Shown here piece by piece: positions 6,915 to 11,224 of a stretch of DNA of 11,224 nucleotides; position 1 is the stretch's first letter, and every line of letters begins with the position of its first letter. Origin of the DNA: an uncultured Treponema sp. (lineage in GTDB: Bacteria; Spirochaetota; Spirochaetia; Treponematales; Treponemataceae); contig CAKZZR010000152.1 of NCBI GenBank assembly GCA_937885475.1, positions 1 through 11,224 of the forward strand, given 5' to 3'. The notes under the pieces are model-generated. The model saw only the letters and a program-made list of their open reading frames with translations, did no database searches and had not been told where the DNA came from. A program made the translations under genes and the position numbers.

Positions 6915-8372
6915 TCAGCACATCCGGCTTTCATGAATTTCGCTGGGAACACTCATGGGGTATTCGCCGGTAAAGCAGCCCTTGCAAAAGCCGTACTGGG
7001 CGGGATTGCAGCTGCGGAGCGCCTCAAACATACCGTCCACGCTGATGAATGCCAGCGAGTCAGCGCCGATTTCCTTGCAGATTTCGCTTACGTCGTGGTT
7101 GGACGAGATAAGCTCTGCCTTTGTGGGCGTATCGATTCCCAAGTGGCAGGGAAATTTTACCGGAGCGGAGCTGACGCGGAAGTGAACTTCCTTTGCGCCC
7201 GCGCGCCGCAGAATCTGAACAAGGCGGCGGCTCGTGGTGCCGCGCACGATTGAGTCATCTATGACGATGACGCGCTTTCCGTTAAGGTCGCTTTTAAGCG
7301 CGTTCAGCTTTACAAAAACCATGTTCTCGCGTGCCTTTTGCGTTGGCGCTATGAACGTGCGCCCGATGTACTTGTTCTTTACGACCCCCATAGCGTAGGG
7401 AATGCCGGATTCCCGCGAATAGCCTATGGCGGCGCCCAAGCCTGAGTCTGGAACCCCCACAACGACGTCGGCTTCTACCGGACATTCCTTTGCAAGCATT
7501 GCGCCCATCTTGTAGCGCGCTTCCTGTACCGGAATTTCGTCAATGATTGAGTCCGGGCGCGAAAAATATACGTATTCAAAGATGCACGAGCGCTTTGACG
7601 TTTTTTCGCCGAATTCAAACGAAAGCACGCCGTCCTTATTGATGATGACGATTTCGCCGGGGCGGATGTCGCGCACGAACACGCCGTTCATTGCGTCTAT
7701 TGCGCAGGATTCGCTTGCCAGAACCCAGCCGCCGTCAATCTGACCAAGGCAGAGCGGGCGGATTCCGTTGGGGTCGCGTGCGCCGATAAGCGCATCCTTT
7801 GTCATCACGCAGAGCGCGAACGAGCCTTTTATCATCTGAATTGTGTCGGTCAATGCACGCTCAAGCCCTTTTTTGTATGCGCGGGCAATCAGCTTTACGA
7901 TAACTTCTGTGTCGCTTGAAGAGGTGAACGTCGCGCCAGTTTCCTCAAGCATCTCGCGGAGCTGAACATAGTTCACCAGCTGACCGTTGTGCGCCACCGC
8001 CACGGAGCCGAGCTTTGACTGAATCAGCATTGGCTGCGCGTTCTCTATTGTTTTGGAGCCGGCCGTTGCATAACGCACGTGCCCGATTGCAAGATTTCCC
8101 TGCAATTCCTGAAGGTTTTCCAGCTTGAACACGTCGGCAACAAGCCCCATTGCCTTGTGAATCCGCACGTTCTCGCCGTCAGAAACGCATATTCCAGCGC
8201 TTTCCTGCCCGCGGTGCTGAAGCGAATACAGCCCATAGTATGCGAGCGTCGCCGCATTCATCTGCTGTTCGTCCTTTGTGTCATGTGGCGCGCTAAAAAA
8301 AACGCCTGCAACGCCGCATTCGTCATGCAGCTTGTCGTCTGATTCCGTGTAGCAAAGTTCAGTTCCGTTCAT
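6915..8372 (-). CDS. purF: Amidophosphoribosyltransferase (first step of purine synthesis)
   Basis: Transfers glutamine amide nitrogen to PRPP, forming 5-phosphoribosylamine, the committed step of IMP synthesis. The 485 residues comprise an N-terminal nucleophile (class II) glutaminase followed by a phosphoribosyltransferase domain. Cys19 in DECGVAGVF is the expected nucleophile after removal of an 18-residue propeptide. The PRPP loop VIVIDDSIVRGTT lies at 368-380. Cys263, Cys409, Cys463 and Cys466 (the last two in CKGC) correspond to the four [4Fe-4S] ligands of the Bacillus-type enzyme, so an iron-sulfur form is predicted, consistent with an anaerobe. The ATG at 8372 has AAGGA overlapping the purE stop, 11 nt downstream of it, so purE and purF form one operon. 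Feedback inhibition by purine nucleotides is usual for the family. Confidence 0.97.
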   Translation of the reverse strand: MNGTELCYTESDDKLHDECGVAGVFFSAPHDTKDEQQMNAATLAYYGLYSLQHRGQESAGICVSDGENVRIHKAMGLVADVFKLENLQELQGNLAIGHVRYATAGSKTIENAQPMLIQSKLGSVAVAHNGQLVNYVQLREMLEETGATFTSSSDTEVIVKLIARAYKKGLERALTDTIQMIKGSFALCVMTKDALIGARDPNGIRPLCLGQIDGGWVLASESCAIDAMNGVFVRDIRPGEIVIINKDGVLSFEFGEKTSKRSCIFEYVYFSRPDSIIDEIPVQEARYKMGAMLAKECPVEADVVVGVPDSGLGAAIGYSRESGIPYAMGVVKNKYIGRTFIAPTQKARENMVFVKLNALKSDLNGKRVIVIDDSIVRGTTSRRLVQILRRAGAKEVHFRVSSAPVKFPCHLGIDTPTKAELISSNHDVSEICKEIGADSLAFISVDGMFEALRSCNPAQYGFCKGCFTGEYPMSVPSEIHESRMC

Positions 8373-8383
8373 ATTTACCGTCC

Positions 8384-8881
8384 TTACAGAACAACGCCTG
8401 CTTTTACGCCCTGCTCGGCATCGTCCGCAAGCTTTTTACGGAACGCGATGAGCTTTTCTTTTATTTCCGGATATTTGATTGAAAGAATCTGAAGCGCAAG
8501 GTATGCCGCGTTTTTTGCGTTTCCAATGCCGACCGTGGCAACAGGAATCTGCGGGGGCATCTGTACAATAGAAAGAAGTGCGTCCATGCCGCCAAGTCCG
8601 TTTGAGGAACCGGAGATGCATTCAAGCGGAACGCCGATGACCGGAAGCGTCGTGATTCCTGCGATGACACCTGGAAGGGCAGCCGCAAGACCGGCTCCTG
8701 CAATGATTACCTCAAAGCCGTCAGCTTCAACCTGGCGCACTGTTTTGTGAAGCAGCTCGCCCGCGCGGTGCGCAGAGATAATGAATGCCTTGTATTCAAC
8801 GCCGAATTCCTTAAGAACGTCGGCAGCCTTACTCATCTTTTCTGTGTCTGATTTAGAGCCGAAAAAAATTGCAACTTTCAA
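8384..8881 (-). CDS. purE: PurE, N5-carboxyaminoimidazole ribonucleotide mutase type
   Basis: Acts in the carboxylation step giving CAIR in purine synthesis. The 165 residues show GSKSDTEKM near the N-terminus, SAHR with His38 (the expected catalytic histidine), LPVIGVP, GGMDALLSIVQMP and PVATVGIGNAKNAA, all of the class I (mutase) pattern. The segment usually read AHLPG is AALPG here (residues 67-71), with alanine at the usual His position. Class I enzymes normally work with PurK, which is not in this window; it may lie elsewhere. The start is TTG at 8881-8879, chosen because GGAGG (8892-8888) sits 6 nt upstream and the family N-terminus MKVAIFFGSKSD begins there. The ATG further up (8894) is in another frame. 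First gene of the purEF operon. Confidence 0.93.
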   Translation of the reverse strand: MKVAIFFGSKSDTEKMSKAADVLKEFGVEYKAFIISAHRAGELLHKTVRQVEADGFEVIIAGAGLAAALPGVIAGITTLPVIGVPLECISGSSNGLGGMDALLSIVQMPPQIPVATVGIGNAKNAAYLALQILSIKYPEIKEKLIAFRKKLADDAEQGVKAGVVL

Positions 8882-8887
8882 AAGAGT

Positions 8888-8892
8888 CCTCC
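8888..8892 (-). promoter_or_regulatory. Ribosome binding site supporting the TTG start of purE
   Basis: On the minus strand GGAGG is followed by 6 nt and then TTG. No in-frame ATG exists nearby, so this strong site decides the non-ATG start. Confidence 0.75.
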
Positions 8893-8929
8893 ATCAACGG
8901 ACTGTTCTCCTGCAAGCCGCTGATATAAA

Positions 8930-8958
8930 AATCTACCATAAATTAGCAGGAACGACAA
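8930..8958 (-). promoter_or_regulatory. Promoter of purEF
   Basis: On the minus strand TTGTCG (8958-8953) and TAGATT (8935-8930) are separated by 17 bp. TG precedes the -10 with one base between (extended -10, TGG). The expected start is near 8923, giving a leader of about 42 nt. That is too short for a purine riboswitch, and no riboswitch fold was seen. Confidence 0.6.
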
Positions 8959-8962
8959 TTGT
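8955..8962. promoter_or_regulatory. Palindrome ACAATTGT between divergent purEF and apt promoters
   Basis: A perfect 8-bp palindrome overlaps the purE -35 box and ends 2 bp before the apt -35 box. A protein bound here could affect both promoters. Short AT-rich palindromes also occur by chance, so operator function is only a suggestion. Confidence 0.3.
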
Positions 8963-8964
8963 TA

Positions 8965-8993
8965 TTGAAAAACGCGGCGAAGCGCATTAAAAT
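8965..8993 (+). promoter_or_regulatory. Promoter of apt-asnA, predicting a leaderless mRNA
   Basis: TTGAAA (8965-8970) and TAAAAT (8988-8993) have the optimal 17-bp spacer. Transcription is expected near 9000, about 3 nt before the apt ATG at 9003. No Shine-Dalgarno lies between the -10 and ATG. Confidence 0.75.
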
Positions 8994-9002
8994 AGAATCG
9001 CT

Positions 9003-9536
9003 ATGAATTGCCTTGAAATTTTGGATAATGCTATCCGCCGGGTTCCTGATTTTCCTAAGCCGGGAATCCTCTTCTACGATGTAACCGGAATTTTCATCAA
9101 TCCCGAAGCATTTAAAATCTGCATGGACAAGATTGAGGAACTGTACAAGGACAAGAACGTGGATGCTGTTGCCGCCGTCGAGTCCCGCGGCTTTCTTATT
9201 GGCGCTCCGCTTGCACAGCGCCTTGGCGTTCCTCTCGTACTCATCAGAAAAAAAGGAAAACTGCCCGGCGCGACGTATTCGTGCAAATATTCGCTTGAAT
9301 ACGGCACTGCGGAAATTGAGGCGCATAAATCCGACATTCAGAAGGGAAAGCGCTACCTTGTAATTGACGACCTTATTGCCACCGGAGGAACTCTGGCGGC
9401 CGCAAAGAACATCATAGAGCAGGGCGGCGGAACCGTTTTTGAATTCTTTGGCGTAATCGGGCTTCCTGAATTGAAGTTCAAGGAAATTCTTGCGCCTGTT
9501 CCTGTAACGACGTTAATAAACTATGGTGGAAAATAA
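9003..9536 (+). CDS. apt: Adenine phosphoribosyltransferase
   Basis: Salvages adenine with PRPP to give AMP in the cytosol. The 177 residues match the usual length. Visible features are RRVPDFPKPGILF at the N-terminus, ESRGFLIGAPLA (60-71), the KKGKLPG hood segment (83-89) and the PRPP-binding loop VIDDLIATGGT (120-130). The ATG at 9003 places the family N-terminus correctly although no Shine-Dalgarno precedes it; the promoter position suggests a leaderless transcript. It faces purEF across a short divergent region, so salvage and de novo synthesis are neighbours drawing on the same PRPP. asnA follows after 11 nt and should be cotranscribed. Confidence 0.96.
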   Translation: MNCLEILDNAIRRVPDFPKPGILFYDVTGIFINPEAFKICMDKIEELYKDKNVDAVAAVESRGFLIGAPLAQRLGVPLVLIRKKGKLPGATYSCKYSLEYGTAEIEAHKSDIQKGKRYLVIDDLIATGGTLAAAKNIIEQGGGTVFEFFGVIGLPELKFKEILAPVPVTTLINYGGK

Positions 9537-9547
9537 AGAGGAAAAAA

Positions 9548-10579
9548 ATGTCTGACTTACCAAAAAACTATAAGCCGCTTATCGGTGTAAAAGAAACCGA
9601 GCGGGCAATCGTAAGCATAAAGGAATTCTTTCAGCTGTCGCTTTCTACTGAACTGAACCTTACCCGCGTAACCGCGCCGCTTTTTGTTCCTGCGGGAACC
9701 GGTATTAACGATGACCTTAACGGAGTAGAAAAGCCTGTTTCGTTCAATGTGAAGGGAATGCACGGGCAAAAAATGGAAATCGTTCAGTCGCTCGCAAAGT
9801 GGAAGCGCCTTAAGGTAACGGAGCTTGGTTGCAAGCCTGGCTTTGGAATCTATACGGACATGAACGCCATCCGCCCTGATGAGGAGCTGGATGCCGTTCA
9901 TTCCTTGTACGTTGACCAGTGGGACTGGGAGATGTGCATTGACGAAAAGGACCGCACGATTTTTTATCTGTTTGACATCGTAAAAAAAATCTACCGCGCA
10001 ATCAAACGCACGGAATTCTATATTTTTGACCGCTACTCAATGTTTGAGCCGGTGCTTCCGGAAGAGATCAAGCTCATCTATTCTGACGACCTTCTTGCGG
10101 AATATCCAAAGCTTTCTCCAAAGGAGCGCGAGAACGCCGCCGCAAAAAAATACGGCGCGGTTTTTATTGCCGGTATCGGCGGAAAGCTGCCTGACGGCTC
10201 CATTCACGACGGTCGCGCCCCTGACTATGACGACTGGATCAGCGACGCGGGCGACGGACACGTTGGCTTGAACGGCGACATCATCGTATGGAACGAGACG
10301 CTTGGCAGAGCCTTTGAGCTTTCTTCTATGGGAATCCGCGTAAGTCCGCAGAGTCTTCGCCTTCAGCTTAAGGAGCGCGGCTGCGAGGCGCGGGCGGAGC
10401 TTCCGTTCCAGAAGAAGCTTTTGAACGGCGAGCTTTCGTATACGCTTGGCGGTGGTATTGGTCAGAGCCGCCTGTGCATGTTCCTTTTGAGAAAGGCGCA
10501 CATCGGCGAGGTTCAGGTTTCAGAATGGCCGGACACCGTGCTTGAAGCCTGCTCAAAGGCCGGAATTCCGATTCTGTAA
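9548..10579 (+). CDS. asnA: Aspartate--ammonia ligase (asparagine synthetase A)
   Basis: Makes asparagine from aspartate, ammonia and ATP in the cytosol, releasing AMP and pyrophosphate. The 343 residues are close to the ~330 of the E. coli enzyme and share its class II aminoacyl-tRNA-synthetase-like fold. Recognisable segments are LNLTRVTAPLFVP, GINDDLNGVEKPVSF, QSLAKWKR, MNAIRPDEELD, VDQWDWE, GRAPDYDDW, GDIIVWN, SSMGIRVS and the C-terminal GGGIGQSRLCMFLL. No residue loss is obvious. AGAGGA (9537-9542) lies 5 nt before ATG. It follows apt by 11 nt and precedes the next gene by 25 nt. The link to apt is not a shared pathway; co-use of PRPP- and nitrogen-dependent metabolism is a loose explanation only. 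Confidence 0.97.
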   Translation: MSDLPKNYKPLIGVKETERAIVSIKEFFQLSLSTELNLTRVTAPLFVPAGTGINDDLNGVEKPVSFNVKGMHGQKMEIVQSLAKWKRLKVTELGCKPGFGIYTDMNAIRPDEELDAVHSLYVDQWDWEMCIDEKDRTIFYLFDIVKKIYRAIKRTEFYIFDRYSMFEPVLPEEIKLIYSDDLLAEYPKLSPKERENAAAKKYGAVFIAGIGGKLPDGSIHDGRAPDYDDWISDAGDGHVGLNGDIIVWNETLGRAFELSSMGIRVSPQSLRLQLKERGCEARAELPFQKKLLNGELSYTLGGGIGQSRLCMFLLRKAHIGEVQVSEWPDTVLEACSKAGIPIL

Positions 10580-10604
10580 TCAGAGGGCGCTGGACGCATC
10601 CGCT

Positions 10605-11224
10605 ATGGAAAAGCTGTTTGAATATTCTGCTCAGGAGCTTGAGACTCGGCTGTGCGAGTGCGCAAAAAATGGCGTTACCGAACTGTTTGTTCACGACGAG
10701 GCGCTTTCCCGCGACAAGGGGCGGGTGCTTCGCTTTCTTAGGACGGCGGAACGCGATGCGCCCGATTTGTTCATTTCCATCAAAATTGACCCGCGCATTC
10801 TTGACGCAGACGTAATACGGCTTTGCTCCGGGTTGAACGTTTCCTTGGAGCTGGATTTTGCCGCTGTTGCCGCGGATGTTGCTGCGCGCACGCCACAGTT
10901 GCTTTTTGACAAGAAATTCTATTCGCGGCGCTGCGCGTCTTTGAACAATGCGGCGCTGGTGTTTGGCGTGCGGCTTTTTTTTGCGGATGCAGCCGGCGAT
11001 TCCTTAAAGGCATTTTGCGACCGGCTTAATTTTACGGTGCAGCAGTATCCAAACCACATCGACTTTCCGCAGCTGGAAACGAGCGACGCGCTTCAGACGG
11101 CGCGGGTTTCTGCTACGTTCAGCGGCGAAAATCTTAGGCTTGCCCGCGACATCGCTTTTTCCTGCCGTACATTCTATTCTGCCGGAAGGGCGGTTCCGTG
11201 GTTCAATTCCGGCAGAATAGAATG
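10605..11224 (+). CDS. Partial protein resembling the C-terminal half of a radical-SAM TIM barrel
   Basis: The frame opens at ATG 10605 and runs off the window after 206 codons, so the gene is 3' partial. The start lacks a good Shine-Dalgarno (a weak GGA is 10 nt upstream). Segments such as ELFVHDEALSRDKGRVLRFL, LFISIKIDPRILD, VSLELDF and FTVQQYPNHIDFPQLE follow the strand-helix rhythm of radical-SAM enzymes, especially the B12-binding and HemN-like types. No CxxxCxxC cluster motif is present, and asnA leaves no room for one upstream. It is therefore either a degenerate relative or an unrelated barrel. The family is not firmly recognised. A T8 run lies at 10975-10982, and a perfect inverted repeat closes the window. 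Probably cotranscribed with asnA. Confidence 0.55.
   Translation, partial: MEKLFEYSAQELETRLCECAKNGVTELFVHDEALSRDKGRVLRFLRTAERDAPDLFISIKIDPRILDADVIRLCSGLNVSLELDFAAVAADVAARTPQLLFDKKFYSRRCASLNNAALVFGVRLFFADAAGDSLKAFCDRLNFTVQQYPNHIDFPQLETSDALQTARVSATFSGENLRLARDIAFSCRTFYSAGRAVPWFNSGRIE
11170..11224. repeat. Perfect 18-bp inverted repeat at the window edge
   Basis: The left arm 11170-11187 (CATTCTATTCTGCCGGAA) is the exact reverse complement of 11207-11224. The spacer is 19 nt. It lies in an open reading frame and touches the last base, so the arms may be longer. It has no T-tail, so it is not a typical terminator. A fold-back assembly artefact is possible. Confidence 0.8.

Noticed and set aside
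8882..8930. Purine riboswitch in the purE leader
   Set aside because: The predicted leader is only about 42 nt and shows no three-way junction or terminator hairpin.
9982..9989. A8 run in asnA, and T7-T8 runs in other genes (968, 1252, 10975), as contingency tracts
   Set aside because: They encode ordinary Lys-Lys or Phe/Leu codons in genes including housekeeping ones, and similar runs are scattered through the window. Nothing links them to switching.

Overview
The window looks like chromosomal DNA from a host-associated (gut or oral type) Treponema or close spirochaete relative. This is inferred, not searched. The grounds are a promoter with a poly-G tract like those upstream of T. pallidum tpr genes, a large lipoprotein, ammonia-dependent AsnA, and a probable RarA C-terminal fusion domain. 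Most genes are moderately GC-rich, with many GCG, CGC and GAC codons. The lipoprotein gene at 1392-3815 is clearly more AT-rich.

Layout from left to right. (1) 1-1272: the 3' end of a long gene whose product resembles the methyltransferase-like domain fused behind RarA-type AAA+ ATPases; its 5' part lies outside the window. (2) 1280-3956: a self-contained surface-protein unit. An A-rich upstream stretch and a near-consensus sigma-70 promoter (TTGACG, 16 bp, TACAAT) carry a run of nine G inside the spacer. They drive a lipoprotein of about 800 residues, followed by an intrinsic terminator. The lipoprotein frame closes at a TGA in a T4 run, but a coherent 28-codon tail continues in the +1 frame up to the terminator. 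(3) 4020-6828: a three-gene operon joined by two ATGA start/stop overlaps. It encodes a small acidic protein with an internal duplication, an RluA-type pseudouridine synthase, and an exported alpha/beta hydrolase. It ends at a bidirectional terminator shared with the converging purF. (4) 8881-6915, minus strand: purE (TTG start) and purF, two steps of de novo purine synthesis. (5) 9003-11224, plus strand: apt (purine salvage), asnA (asparagine synthesis) and a truncated gene resembling part of a radical-SAM barrel without its cluster-binding cysteines.

The purEF operon (de novo) and the apt operon (salvage) diverge from one compact 121-bp region. Their -35 boxes are only 6 bp apart and an 8-bp palindrome lies there, so shared control is possible. 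PRPP is the common substrate of PurF and Apt. The apt gene and the first gene of the 4020 operon have promoters so close to ATG, with no Shine-Dalgarno sequence, that their mRNAs are predicted to be leaderless.

The strongest candidates for new biology are the poly-G promoter, which is probably phase-variable, and the frameshifted lipoprotein it drives. A perfect 18-bp inverted repeat inside coding sequence at the very right edge deserves a check for either real structure or an assembly fold-back. No tRNA, rRNA, CRISPR array or insertion sequence was seen.
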